From Lunularia cruciata (Eukaryota > Streptophyta > Marchantiopsida > Lunulariales > Lunulariaceae): a stretch of DNA of 64,000 bases. Location of the stretch: positions 67,532,333 through 67,596,332 of the forward strand of contig OX419756.1 of assembly GCA_948567375.1 (NCBI GenBank), read 5' to 3'. The position numbers were made by a program, and so were the translations under genes. Below the pieces are notes generated by a model. The model saw only the letters and a program-made list of their open reading frames with translations, was not told the DNA's origin and did not search any database. Below, piece after piece: positions 9,978-21,206 of this stretch. The first letter of the stretch is position 1. Each line of letters opens with the position of its first letter.

Positions 9978-12100
9978 ATTGATGTGTGTGGTTACCTTCC
10001 TCAAACAAGGAGATGGAGAGAAAGTGAGAGTCTATGTAGAAAGAGTGGGGATGATATGGAGACTTCCATGATTGGGATAGGAGCCATGCTCACCAAGAAT
10101 TTTGTGGGAGTGTTGAAACCACAAATTCAAAGCAAGGTGAGATTTTAGAGACGTTCTTCCAAGGTAGAAGGTATCAAGATTGCAATTTGTATAGAGGAGA
10201 GTTTGGAAGGAGATGAGAGTGATTCGGTGGTGAAAGAGGTTGTGCCTCCTCCAAAATTTACAAGTATGGTGAGGATTTTGATCTTTTGGTAGCAAGGGTA
10301 GCACCACAAGTAGTACTTGCTCCTATCGTTGCATCTCCACCAAAAAACCCGCTTCAAATTATCATAGAGCAACTTGTAGATCTCAAGATCAATGTAGTGC
10401 AACTATAGGAGAAGAGACAAGTGGACCAAAAGGTTGGGAGTGGGCCTAGAGTTATTAAACTATCCATATAGAGGAGGCCAACCAACTAGCAATTTCAAAT
10501 CATAGAAATTTTTTTGGTTGTGTAGGTAGAAGTCACATCCAAAAGAATTGCCCAAATTCTATGTACCATGAAGGAAGGAGTTATGAGGGGGAAAATAGAA
10601 TGTAGGAGGGAAGTGGTGAAGCCCAAGTACCTCCTATGAAAAATAGAGGTAAGGCGGTAGCATCTATAGATGTGGTGAAGAGCAAGTATGAGAAGGGAGA
10701 ATGCTCAAACTCCAAAGGTCTTAACTTGGAGCTTTTGGCACAAGAGAAGAAGAGAGCCTGTTTTGCATATGATATAAATTCTAATCAAGGATTCACTTCT
10801 ATCAAGGATAGTCCAATGTCCACAAGGAGTACTTGCACTACTAGTTCAACACCATCAACAAAGACTCCAAGGAAGAAGTTGGGGATGGATGATTTCTTGA
10901 TCTCAAAGAAACAATGAGGCTACATTGTGTTGGAAGATGTTTGTAGTCACAAGGCCAACATCATAATGGGTCAAATAATTGCTTTAAATCCTACCTTGAG
11001 GGAGGAACTTAGAGGTGGTTTGAGTTCTACAAGGAGCAAGAGAAAGAAGAAAGCAAAGGCTTTGATATCAATAGGAGCGGTGGACTCAAAACCAACACAA
11101 TGGGAGGCTTGTGAATATGCCTCCAAGATTGATGCAAGGGTGAATGGTCATAAATATCAAGGATGCACTTGTTGATGGAGGATCTATGGTGAATGGCATG
11201 TTAGAGAATTTGATGAAGAATTTGGGTATGATATCCTTTAGAACTTCAACATTTGTAGTGAGCATGTCAAACAAGCAACAAGTTTGACTGGTGGGTATGA
11301 TGGACAAGATTGTGATATTGGTTATAGGAGTTCAAAATCTCATCACTTTCCAAGTCATGAGATAGAAGGATGCAAGTTATGATTTGCTACTTTGGAAGTC
11401 CATGGTAGAGATTCACTCAAACAATTGATTGATGGCACAAAGAGTACTTGAGAATTGGGCCATCAAACCATTGGGTTATAGTTCCTATAACCAAAACCAA
11501 CCATCCTTCATATTCAAATACAACATCTTCTGATTATTGGGAATCAGATTCAAACAAAGGAGCTTTACATGTGGAAACAAGCATGGAAGAAGATACCTCA
11601 TTGGGGGAGGATCACTCTAAATCTGATTTAGACGTGCATCCCTTGTGTGTTATGGACTTTGTGCCTAAGCCAAAGGTTTTGAAGGACTTGATAAGTTACC
11701 ATTGACACTAGAGGAGATAGAGAGAAGACTATCTACCAAGGAGTAGAAGATAAGATTTGAGGAGATTTTCCATAAGTTTATTATTCATGTGTTTTAGTTA
11801 CAAGGATCTCAAGAAAGTCATCTTAGAGGAACACCTGATAGAGGTGGAGTCACGTGTAAGACCAGTCCCCCTCAACATGAGTCTAGCCATAATCCCATAG
11901 GGATTAGTACACTCTTGCTCTTCATGACAAGTTGGCCTTTGGGAGTAATCAACATTAATCAAGTTGAAGTGGCAAAAAAGACAATGTGCAAAGTAAACAA
12001 GGAAATAGCTGGCTAGTACTCCTTCGTTCCTCATCCCAACCTCACCCAAGATATGCAAAGGGAGATATTCATGGTCTTTAGGTGACTAAAGTGAGAGACA
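9978..12100 (+). pseudogene. Degenerate plus-strand gypsy gag-protease (Gy3)
   Basis: Gag-like sequence with NFVGVLKPQIQSKV appears near 10.1 kb. A knuckle remnant (GRSHIQKNCP, first cysteine lost) is at about 10.52 kb. A longer open segment at 10636-10917 leads into a block reading LEDVCSHKANIIMGQIIALN (10.93-11.0 kb), a pre-protease spacer of gypsy elements. The protease core ALVDGGSMVN (about 11.17 kb) shows DGG where DSG or DTG is usual. A pre-RT trace with YKDLKKVILEEH follows at about 11.8 kb. The reverse transcriptase is not recognisable. The frame is broken many times. It is oriented opposite to the coiled-coil copies on both sides. Confidence 0.65.
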
Positions 12101-14134
12101 TTAGTCTTCACCTGGGTGAAATAGATCTATAGATTTATCTTGCCTTGTTGATCACAAGAGCAGCAATCAATTATCATGTTTTTCTTTGAGTGACCTTGGA
12201 GGTGGAACAATTTGCTTCACTATGGGCAATTGGGGTGGAATTTTAGGAACTATGGAGGACAAGGTGTGTTGTAGTGGAAGCTATCCTATGGGAGACATAT
12301 GTTTGGCAAATCCCCAAGTTGACCTATGAGGTAGAACATTTCTCATACTTCACCTTGAAGTATTTGATAGATTGCCTCAAGCTGGTTAATAAAGGCTTAA
12401 CTTTGAAGCCACATATATATTCAGCAAGGGAGTACATCAAAGTGGCTTGAGTGGAAAATTCAGAAATCTCCCATATCCATAAGGATACCTTACTACAAAG
12501 TGCTCACAATGCTGCCATCAATAGCAATCTTGGATCATATGTTGTGTTAATTAGCACAATGGTGCAAGAGTTACGGTCCGCTTTTGATCAGTTGGGAGAA
12601 GACTCAGATCAACTTTGCACACATGCTGGACATGCCCTCATTGCATTAGCGAAATAAGTATGGACTTCGAGGAGTTGGAACTTCAAGTATTCCTTGACTT
12701 ATGAGTCCCTTAGTGCTTGCATGATCAAATGTTATGATAAGGTGCAAGATGCAAACCTTAGCAAGGAAGAGTATGACTCAAGTGGTTTAGACTACTAGGG
12801 GCTATCCCATATATTCTTGAATCAAGCAAGCCCATAGTGGAAGGACTTCCCATATACTACCACCAACAATGGGAAATCAGGGTAAGGTGTCCCGTACTTC
12901 CTGCTTAGTACATGAGGATTTCTATTATATTCTTAGACATGACCAAATCTCACATGTCTCTATATGAGTCCAAGACCATGCTAGATTCCTAATCCTGATA
13001 GATACCTTGTTATGTTGGTTGTGTCTAGGATTTAATGGTTCCACACCAATCATTGCTACCTGTGTCAACATAGAGACAATAGGCTTATCAATCCCATTGG
13101 ATGCTTTTCCTAGGGGATTAAGGGATGCACTTCAAGAACAATTGGATTGGAAGTACCTTGTTCAAGGGGAATTTGACATTTCTTTTATGGGAAGAAACCA
13201 CATTTTTGGCCTGATGTATGGCATTGTCCTATAGGAGTGCAAGAAATTATAGACATTTTGGATGAATATTGGGGGCAATGGTACACCTGCAAGGATCTCA
13301 TAGTCTTCCATGTACGGTGTATTGCAAGGACTTAGCTCATTTATGCCATTGGTTGGGACAGAATAATGTGAAGGAGGAAGGTGGCTTCAACTCATTCCAT
13401 CAAGAGATCAAGAACATCACCTTGTGTATTTGGTCCAATAGGCTAACATTTGGGGTTGTCAACTTGGAAGGACTTTGGAGATAGCTCATATGGATGGATT
13501 TATTGATGTACAAGACTCCATATTTTGGGACTACCAAGAGAGATACCTTATGGGAACTTACTACCAAATGAGGTCCCAATTCTTCCCTACCGCTAACAAA
13601 GGGAAGACAAAAAGGTAACAACTTGCCTAGAGTGCAAGGTTGTAAGAGAGGGCTATGCCATGGGGTGAAATTGCTAGAACCCATCCACGAGAACCCATTT
13701 GGGGGAAACCATTAGGTAGGAACCCATCTATGTCGTTTTGGCCCCTTAGGTATGCACCCATATGCAGGAAGTCCCCGGTTAGAACTATAATTAAGAGTAC
13801 ACTATCAAGTTAGATAAGGATTATCCGTGGTAAACATCTAATAGAGGGGATACTAGCTGCCTAAAGGGCAAGTTAGATTGAAGGTGGTGGCTACCTACTA
13901 TAAGCATATCAATTAGGGTAAGGTTTAAAATTCTATTTAGGGTTAGCCTAGGTATTTACCGGAGGATTTTTCTCTCTTCAAGGGTTTGTCTTAGGTTATT
14001 AGATACATAACTTCTTAGGGGAAGAGTCTTGAAGATCAAGGATGCTATCCTTTTTGTTCCCTTCTATGTGAATAGAGTAAGAGATGACATGAGTGATTAT
14101 CATGATGGAGTGCCAAATATACATTGTGTTAGGC
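12101..14134. other. Decayed sequence, no identified gene
   Basis: Short open stretches occur on plus (12451-12657, 13007-13234, 13269-13484) without recognisable domains. Their position after the Gy3 gag-protease suggests decayed element sequence, but no RT, RNase H or integrase motif can be read. No RNA gene or promoter is supported. Confidence 0.4.
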
Positions 14135-14930
14135 TGTGACAACCAGGCAAGTATCACTTTTGCGGTATTCAATAAGTAAATTTTGTTCCTATAGAGATAT
14201 AAGTAAAAAATGGTCACAAGTAAGAAGTCACAATTCAATTCTTCTTGATTTCTTCTTTTATCTCTTGAGTAGAAATCACACTCAGAAGAGAGTGATAAGT
14301 GTTTGATAGCAACTTTTGTTACAAATTACACTTCAATAATGACAACTCCTTCAAATCTTTCCAAACAATCTTGATTATGATGATTCAAATTCTCTCAAAG
14401 ATGGCTATTTCACTACAAAATGATCTCACCTCAGAATTGTGTTCCACCCTTCCATTGAAAGCACAACTTCCTTGATCAAAATTTCTTTATATCAATCTCA
14501 TATTGCACTCACTAGTGAAAAATACTACCAAGACTACAATTCCTCTCAGATTTCTCAAGGTATTGCTTTGATTGCTATCCACTCAAACATTAGAATAAAA
14601 TCATGGCTATGGAATCCAACATCCAACATGCACACTAACTTGCACTTCAAATTTCTCCAAACACTCACAAACACACACAAGATTGATACTTAGAATTAAG
14701 CTTAAATGATGAGCACTGAGATACAACACTTTGCTTTATCTATCTTCAAAAATATAAACACCAAACAACATAACATTGCAAATGCCACCCTTAAATAATA
14801 GAGCAATCGACAATTACCTAACAAAGATACCGTTCTACAACAACTTTACCAACCTACAAATCCAAAATGACAAACCACTTCTTCATATCTCAAAATTATT
14901 ACTAATTCAATTTGATGTTTACCTCTACTT
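14135..14930 (-). repeat. L2 LTR, copy 2
   Basis: This matches 4042-4860: TGTGACAA start, then the blocks TTTGTTCCTATAGAGATAT, GAGTAGAAATCACACTC, CAATTCCTCTCA and others in the same order. As in copy 1, the coiled-coil ORF end abuts it at the high-coordinate side. The two L2 copies are about 10 kb apart in the same orientation. Because each carries its own ORF end and the DNA between them has mixed orientation, they are not obviously a pair from one insertion. Confidence 0.7.
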
Positions 14931-15300
14931 CATCTTCTAAACACAATGTAACTTCCTTCACTTCATCTACTTTAGATCTTCCGCCTTCTACATCTTTTGC
15001 TATTTCTATCACTTCTTCTATCTAAACTGCAATTGAACTCATGGGCATTCTATCTATCCCCTTATCATCCGACCCACTCTTCTCTAATATATCAAACAAC
15101 TCATCCAAATACACTTGCACTCCTACCTCTACTACGTCTCTTTGGGTTTCTAACTTCACACTATTTTGAATATGCTCTAAGTTAGATTTCACTAAATCTA
15201 ATCTAAGACAAACATTGTCCCCTACCTCACTAATTTTCCTATCTACTCTATCTCTCAAACTAATCAACAAATTATTCAACTCAATGTCCTCCATTGGTCT
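14931..15300 (-). pseudogene. Coiled-coil ORF fragment, copy iv (C-terminal end)
   Basis: The open minus frame at 15294-15022 reads MEDIELNNLLISLRDR..., and aligns with KDIELNKLLICLRDQED and the following ~85 residues of copy i. It gives the same ORF-then-LTR junction as at 4.85 kb, which supports the ORF being a standard part of the L2 element. The rest of the ORF (beyond 15.3 kb) is lost or unrecognisable. Confidence 0.65.
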
Positions 15301-16320
15301 TCCTTCAGGTTTCTTGTATTTCGGATTCCTTCACTACAACTATTTCCTCTTCTAATTCTATCTTATCTTCAATCTGGACTGAAATTGAAGTCATGGGTAT
15401 TTTAACACTATTTTCTTTCCCTACTCTAACTTCCTCATATTGACTCTAACAAGACCCCCAAAGTCACCTTCATCCGATGTCTGACTACCTCGGATTGGGG
15501 CACCTTCATCCTGAGGCTAAGTCTCTAGACTCAAAGTCACTCAACTACTCTATACATCTACTACATAAACTTCAAATGCTTGTAACTTTTGCTATAGACC
15601 TCCAAACTCATGTCGTCTCCAAAGCATATAAACGCTCACTCCAAGCAAAGTATCCACTCTCTCGTGCCATAGCAAACACTAAATACTTGATGGCATCATG
15701 GGTAGCTATCCTCTATCCTCCAAAAGGACACCATGTCACATGGACCAACCACTGTTACATCTAGTGTAGAACCACACTCACAAGTGAGTAACGAAGATTC
15801 ATACAAGTGGACCAAACCTAGGCAAAAACTCATCGTTATAGAGAAGGTGGTTGGTGTGAGTTGGAATGCCCTAATGCATGATCGAGCTAGGATCCAAGAT
15901 TCTACACCTTTGTCGGAGCAAGAGCAAAGATGTGCTCTAGTCGGTCAAGGAATGGACGAGTCAACTACGAGAGAATGTAACATATACCAACACTAGCACT
16001 CCATCAAGGAAGACTACAAACCTCTAGTCCAATCCAACAATAGTGAAGCAAAGGATGGAAGGTCTTCTTGTACCCGTGGGGATATATTATCTCTCGTTTG
16101 CCACAATAACACTTGGAGAGATAAAGATCACTCTTTCACCTTGATTATATATATCTCTAAAATTAGACTTAAGCAACCACAAAATGAAAAGAAAATAGAG
16201 GTTTGAAGAGAGTGCAACTACCAAAAAATGTTAAGTGGTGTTCATTCCATAAAAGAATAGACCTATCCCTTTGCACGAGTTTGATAGAGATATCTGTATA
16301 CATACTAAATCTCCATATAT
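15301..16320. other. Unassigned AT-rich sequence
   Basis: Two short plus frames (15477-15764 and 15733-15996) have no recognisable motif. No repeat relationship to the rest of the window was seen except weak similarity of the first ~150 bases to the coiled-coil ORF region. Confidence 0.35.
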
Positions 16321-16580
16321 ATTCAAATATCTTTGATTGATGGTTTCACCAAAGATTTTCATAATCCACCCAAAAGAAAATTAAGATATTTTTAATATAT
16401 ATTCAAATATCTTTGATCAATGGTATCACCAAAGATTTTCATAATCCTCCCAAAGTTCAAATATCTTTAATTCTATAGTATCACCAAAGATTTTTATAAT
16501 CTTCCCTTAAGAAAATTCAAATATCTTTAATTCTATAGTATCACGAAAGTTTTTCATAATCCTCCCATAAGAAAGTTCAC
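16321..16580. repeat. Degenerate tandem repeat, four units
   Basis: The word TTCAAATATCTTT begins at 16322, 16402, 16456 and 16516. Each is followed by a version of a TCACCAAAGATTTTCATAAT block and a CCTCCC block. Unit lengths are 80, 54 and 60 bp because of internal indels. It is an A/T-rich minisatellite-like array about 0.75 kb upstream of the ROCO gene. Confidence 0.8.
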
Positions 16581-17330
16581 GGGTGGTAGTCACATCTTCA
16601 AATAAGAAAATTCACACATGATAGGCACATATTCAAATGTCTCAAATAATCCTCCACTAAAAAACATTCATAGTCTTCCCATCGAAAGCGTTCACATGTG
16701 ATAGGAGAGTTAAAGAAAAGAGAAGAAGGGCGGAGATGATAAGTCCTTCTTCGAGCTATGCTAAATGGGGAAAGCTTTCATCTCTAGGTTTAGAGTTTCA
16801 TCGTGACCATTGTAGGTAGACTACTGTGGAATAGATATCGAAATGCGCAACCGACGTTGAATTGACTTTGGTGGCGCATTCCTTAGTACCGGAATCATTT
16901 GAATAACTATCTCATAATGAAGAAGTACATCGTGGGATCATTTCACTAAATATGTCATAAAGAAAAAGTACATCGTGATCCGGCTTACCGAGGAGGAAAA
17001 TCTAGTGGACTCGATTGTCACCTTGAATTTTCCTTTACTCTACATTCACGTAGAATAACGGTAAAGCGTCACGAACATTCGCGAGCCAAGCTCTCAATAA
17101 AACCCCTCGTACACCAGGAGGAATGAAATTCGGAAGGATCAACTTGCCTGGTGGTTTGATATCTCCACCCACAGCGTCCCGTTTCTCGTGCAACTGGTGC
17201 GTATGATCCGTGCAGGTGTTTGACATATACAGCTTCTTCATGTGCTAAGATTTGTTACGTATTCACATCACAATCCATTTCCATCCATTGTTAATATCAT
17301 CTTTCCGAGTCGTCTTCGAGAGATCCAAAG
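16581..17330 (+). promoter_or_regulatory. Upstream region of the ROCO gene
   Basis: Base composition becomes more GC-rich from about 16.75 kb, marking the start of a genic island. A repeated AAGTACATCGTG word occurs near 16.93 and 16.97 kb. I cannot identify a convincing TATA box or transcription start. A 68-codon minus frame (17241-17035) lies here but has no support beyond being open. The upstream region presumably contains the promoter and 5' UTR. Confidence 0.4.
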
Positions 17331-20300
17331 ATGGTCGACCCAGATGGATTTAGGGAGCTACTAGCAAAATTGGAGCAAATAGATCCGGAGGAAGAACCTG
17401 ATAAATACAAGCACGCTGTCAGCCATTGCGCAGAGCAAGTGCAAGGGACATCATCCATTAATCTAAGGCTGACTAGATTGACGAGCAACGGGGCTGAGGC
17501 GCTTGTGAAAGTGTTCGACTGGTGCGATGTATCGAGCTTGAAAGTGTTGGACCTGTCACGAAATTTTATTACAAGCTCCGTCGTGGCACCTTTATCCAGA
17601 AGCCTCATATCTGGCCTGTTTACGGCGTTGGAATCTCTAGACTTGTCACACAATTCCGGATGTCAAATGGGGATGGATGAGAGTAAAGCCCTCGCGGAGG
17701 CTATTGGGAATGGCCACTTGTCAAATATTCGTACTTTGGGCCTCCCCTCCTGTCACGTTCCGACCATCGCCACAGCTCTCCTCAAAGGGAACTCGATACT
17801 GCGCGAGCTGCACCTGCAATTCAACAGGGATTTAGTGCAGAGTAGCTTCGAGTTGAGAAATTTCTTCGAGAAGGGAAATCTTTCTGACCTTCGACTCCTC
17901 AATGTCAGAGATTGCTTGATTACTGAAGAGCAGATGGAATACTTGTCGAAGGTAATTGTGTCAGGCGAAATCCCTAATCTAGAGCACCTCAACTTGGCGT
18001 ACAACACGTTGGGAGGGGGTGGCTGTATGTCGTTGAGTAAGGGAATTCGGTCAGGCCATCTCTCGAAGCTCAAGTACTTAGATTTAAATTGGTGCCAAAT
18101 GAGAGATTCTGGGGCTCAGCAAATCTTCGACTCCATAGATAAAATGCCCTCGCTCGAATTTCTCAGCCTCAAGAACAATGCCATCACAGACGTTGGAGTG
18201 ACGGCACTAGCCCAAGTCCTTCGAGCGAAGAGTCTCCTGAAAGTGCAAGAGATACGACTCAGTGGAAAAAACATGATCACAAACGAGGGAATTGTTGCTT
18301 TGGCTAAGGCGATGGGAGAACCTGGCAATGTTCCAAATCTTCATACTCTGGATTTAGGGTCGCAGAAGACACTGGAATTCATGGGGGCTCGGGCTGTTGC
18401 CAATGCCTACTGCCAAAATCCGCAGTTGACAGCCTTTGTGGAAGTAAGTTGGCCTAGCGAATCCTTGAAAATCAGATCGGATGAACAAAGAAAGACAAAT
18501 AGACGCGCTGAAGATATTCAGCTCGATTTGAAAGACGAGGAAGAGGTGGATCAGACTACAGCCAAGGTGTTCCTGTGCGGGTACACGGGGATGGGGAAAA
18601 CCACGTTGAGAAAGTCACTAGAACGAAACCTTTTGACGGCCGTGGTGACGTGGGAGCGGACTCCGTGGACTACGAAGGAAGCAAACACAAGGGGCATAGA
18701 GCTCTCCCACGTCATAGGCGAGGCTAGTTCTGGAAAGAAAGTGGAGCTTGTGCTATGGGATTTAGCAGGACAAGACGATGTGATGCACGGAGCCTTTTCC
18801 GCGGACCATGGGTTGGCATCTGGCAGGGCCACCACGTTTGTGCTAGTCTTCAGTGCAGAGGCGTCAAGTCAGTCGTGGAACTCCTTGACAGAGAAGAAGT
18901 TGCAATCTTGGCTCAGGTTTATTGCCTCTGGATCGGTGAAAGGGGTCAAACGCTACTTGGTTCTTGTACTGAACTGCAAGGAGTCTCAAAAGCATGGAGG
19001 CCCTCAGGGTATCAATTTCGGGACGCACGTCAAGCATTGGAGAGATCTTCTCAAAAAATATCATGCGGAGTTTTCTGACATGATAAATATCTGCGAGGAG
19101 CCATTCGCAGTTGATGCTAGACACAGAACCTCAGTGCAGGAACTGAAGCAGCATTTGTTAGACTACGTCGGAAAAACCCTCGAAGGTGTCAAGATACCGA
19201 AAATCTGTTTGGATATTCAGGCATTTCTACGGGATTGGGTGGAGCACAACCGGCAGTTTCCGCTTTTGAGTTGGGATTCCTTCTCTCATAAATTAAAAAA
19301 GACCATGAACATTGATGAAATGAAACTTGATGCCGCTGCCGCTCACTTGCAGGAGTTCGGGGAGATAATTTACCACAAAGATTTTTCTGTGGACGGGACT
19401 GTTGTTAGTGATGGTCATGGATTTGTCGTAGCAGATACGGAATGGTTCTGCAAGAAGGTCGTAGGGCACTTACTTCTTCCTGAGAACAAGGGGGAAGAAA
19501 GCAGGCTGCAGCAGCAAGTCGCGTCCGACGGGTCCTTGACGATTGTCCAGTTTCTCGATCATGTTGGCGAACGGTGGGATGAGTTGATTGACATGCTGGA
19601 AAGACTAGGCATTTGCTATAAAGTTGGAAGTGATAAAGTCTTCATTCCGGCCTTGATTGAGAAGAACGACCTGAGCCAATGGGAGGGAAAGGGAGTAAAC
19701 TGGGTGATGGGGCGTTCTTTGGCACCCAAGGCAGATGGCAAAGCAGCCATTCCGTCAACTCTTTTCAGACGACTGCAAGTTTTGCTCGCCAAGGACCCAA
19801 ATTTTGGACTCAGAGGAGACAGTGAGTACTGTGCAGGGCAGTCATGTTCAACTTTCAAGGTGGGATCCCTGATTGTGTTGGTCGAGTTCAATGTCGACCC
19901 TTCTGATCCTTGCGACGATCGAATTGATGTGCTGGTGAAACATTCAGTGGAATGCAATGAGTCGGACAGTACTGCTGGCAATATTCACCCCGCGGAGCTC
20001 ATTCTTCAAATCATGGCCTTGGCGGAGCGCCTCTGTGTGCAGACCTGCCCCGGTGTCGAGTTCGACCGCATGATTATTCAACCGTGGAATGCGAACGAGC
20101 CAACGGTAAAAATGGCTGAGAGAGTGCTGCTGAGGGTAGATGAGTTGAAGATGCGTGTGCAACAGAATGGACTAGGGAGGAACACGACCTATTTAGTTGG
20201 AGTCCCACCAAACGAGAAACACGTGCGAGAGGACGAGCTATTATCCTTGTGTGAGCTCGATGCCATTCATTCCAGAATACAGCAGCGTTTACAGATTGCG

Positions 20301-21206
20301 GAGGCCGACATGATTCACTTTGGCCTCTTACCTCCTAAATTTGATCGTCGAGAAGAAGACGAAGCCGCCCTTGTAGAATTAAACACAAGAGACAGCAGCG
20401 TCAATGATGTCGACTGGGTGGTATCAGTGATCCGCGAGGAATGTCAGAAGACGAGAGATCACATAGACAAGAAGATGGTGGAGCTACATGAGAAGTTTGA
20501 TAGGGCATTTGAGAAGCAGAATAGTCTCCTCAATCGGGTTCTTTCTCTGCATCAGTGCTCCATACAGCAGGCGGACAGAAGTGTTCCACGGTACGCCTTC
20601 TTGGCTAGGTGCAAGGAGCCCCGCAAGTGGGTATCGGTGAAAGACGCATTCAATGAGAAGGTATACAAGCGCTACCGGTTACACATGCTCTGTGAGTCCT
20701 ACTGTGGTGGTGGAAACTTTACATTCCCTCACGAAGTACACGGTCAAAAGGGATTTGATTTTGATCCAACTTCGGAATGGCTCGCTAAGCTAGCACCGTG
20801 GCTAGTCTGGTCCTTAAAAATCACTATTGTGGTGATGCAAATCGGGGGTGGATTTGTTGCGCCATTTCTCTCCCTGTTCCTGGACGAGTTCGGAGAGTCA
20901 GGTGGTGACGCTAGCAGGATAGCGGAGCAAACTGAGAAAACGGCGGTGGCAACAAGAGCAGCCCTCAACAAAGATGATCCCACAAGTCCTAGTCAAACCG
21001 TGAAGGACGTGTCGGAAGCGATGGTAAATAAATTGATGGACAAGCATGGACGAGACGAATTCCAGAGTCTAAGTAATCTGCATCGTGTTTGTCTAAGGCC
21101 GAAAGACCCATCCTCCAAACAGCAGGCTTCGGTGGTATGGGTTTGTCAACCTTGCTATGATTATTACATAAATTCTAGTAGGGTGATTATGGACACCACG
21201 CGATAA
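17331..21206 (+). CDS. LRR-Roc-COR (ROCO-type) protein, intronless
   Basis: This 1291-aa frame is uninterrupted. Residues about 60-370 form ribonuclease-inhibitor-style leucine-rich repeats (LKVLDLSRN, LESLDLSHN, LEHLNLAYN, LKYLDLNWC, LEFLSLKNN, LHTLDLGS). A Ras-of-complex GTPase follows: P-loop GYTGMGKT at 417-424, WDLAGQ at 476-481 (G3), and LNCKE at 547-551 in the G4 position where NKxD is usual. About 620-900 is COR-like. A charged helical stretch lies near 1030-1075, and a hydrophobic stretch at about 1155-1188 may be membrane-associated. No kinase domain is present. The layout resembles plant TORNADO1-like proteins and metazoan MFHAS1, which suggests a GTP-regulated scaffold or signalling role; orthology is not shown. 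The ATG at 17331 is the first in frame and just precedes the LRR block. The gene is clearly GC-richer than its surroundings. Confidence 0.9.
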   Translation: MVDPDGFRELLAKLEQIDPEEEPDKYKHAVSHCAEQVQGTSSINLRLTRLTSNGAEALVKVFDWCDVSSLKVLDLSRNFITSSVVAPLSRSLISGLFTALESLDLSHNSGCQMGMDESKALAEAIGNGHLSNIRTLGLPSCHVPTIATALLKGNSILRELHLQFNRDLVQSSFELRNFFEKGNLSDLRLLNVRDCLITEEQMEYLSKVIVSGEIPNLEHLNLAYNTLGGGGCMSLSKGIRSGHLSKLKYLDLNWCQMRDSGAQQIFDSIDKMPSLEFLSLKNNAITDVGVTALAQVLRAKSLLKVQEIRLSGKNMITNEGIVALAKAMGEPGNVPNLHTLDLGSQKTLEFMGARAVANAYCQNPQLTAFVEVSWPSESLKIRSDEQRKTNRRAEDIQLDLKDEEEVDQTTAKVFLCGYTGMGKTTLRKSLERNLLTAVVTWERTPWTTKEANTRGIELSHVIGEASSGKKVELVLWDLAGQDDVMHGAFSADHGLASGRATTFVLVFSAEASSQSWNSLTEKKLQSWLRFIASGSVKGVKRYLVLVLNCKESQKHGGPQGINFGTHVKHWRDLLKKYHAEFSDMINICEEPFAVDARHRTSVQELKQHLLDYVGKTLEGVKIPKICLDIQAFLRDWVEHNRQFPLLSWDSFSHKLKKTMNIDEMKLDAAAAHLQEFGEIIYHKDFSVDGTVVSDGHGFVVADTEWFCKKVVGHLLLPENKGEESRLQQQVASDGSLTIVQFLDHVGERWDELIDMLERLGICYKVGSDKVFIPALIEKNDLSQWEGKGVNWVMGRSLAPKADGKAAIPSTLFRRLQVLLAKDPNFGLRGDSEYCAGQSCSTFKVGSLIVLVEFNVDPSDPCDDRIDVLVKHSVECNESDSTAGNIHPAELILQIMALAERLCVQTCPGVEFDRMIIQPWNANEPTVKMAERVLLRVDELKMRVQQNGLGRNTTYLVGVPPNEKHVREDELLSLCELDAIHSRIQQRLQIAEADMIHFGLLPPKFDRREEDEAALVELNTRDSSVNDVDWVVSVIREECQKTRDHIDKKMVELHEKFDRAFEKQNSLLNRVLSLHQCSIQQADRSVPRYAFLARCKEPRKWVSVKDAFNEKVYKRYRLHMLCESYCGGGNFTFPHEVHGQKGFDFDPTSEWLAKLAPWLVWSLKITIVVMQIGGGFVAPFLSLFLDEFGESGGDASRIAEQTEKTAVATRAALNKDDPTSPSQTVKDVSEAMVNKLMDKHGRDEFQSLSNLHRVCLRPKDPSSKQQASVVWVCQPCYDYYINSSRVIMDTTR

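Noticed and set aside
4042-14930. The two L2 LTR copies as the pair of one ~10-kb element
   Set aside because: The DNA between them contains two coiled-coil copies on minus and a gypsy gag-protease on plus, and each LTR has its own ORF end attached; no target duplication was found.
16321-16580. Possible CRISPR-like array
   Set aside because: Degenerate units with irregular spacing and related 'spacers' in a plant nuclear sequence; this is a minisatellite.
17035-17241. 68-codon minus ORF just upstream of the ROCO gene
   Set aside because: No motif and overlaps the probable promoter/5' UTR; only base composition sets it apart.
17297-20983. Long antisense and alternate-frame ORFs over the ROCO gene (for example 17653-17297, 18755-19078, 19981-19616)
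   Set aside because: They lie inside the intact sense CDS, have no recognisable domain and are expected shadows of a GC-richer coding region.
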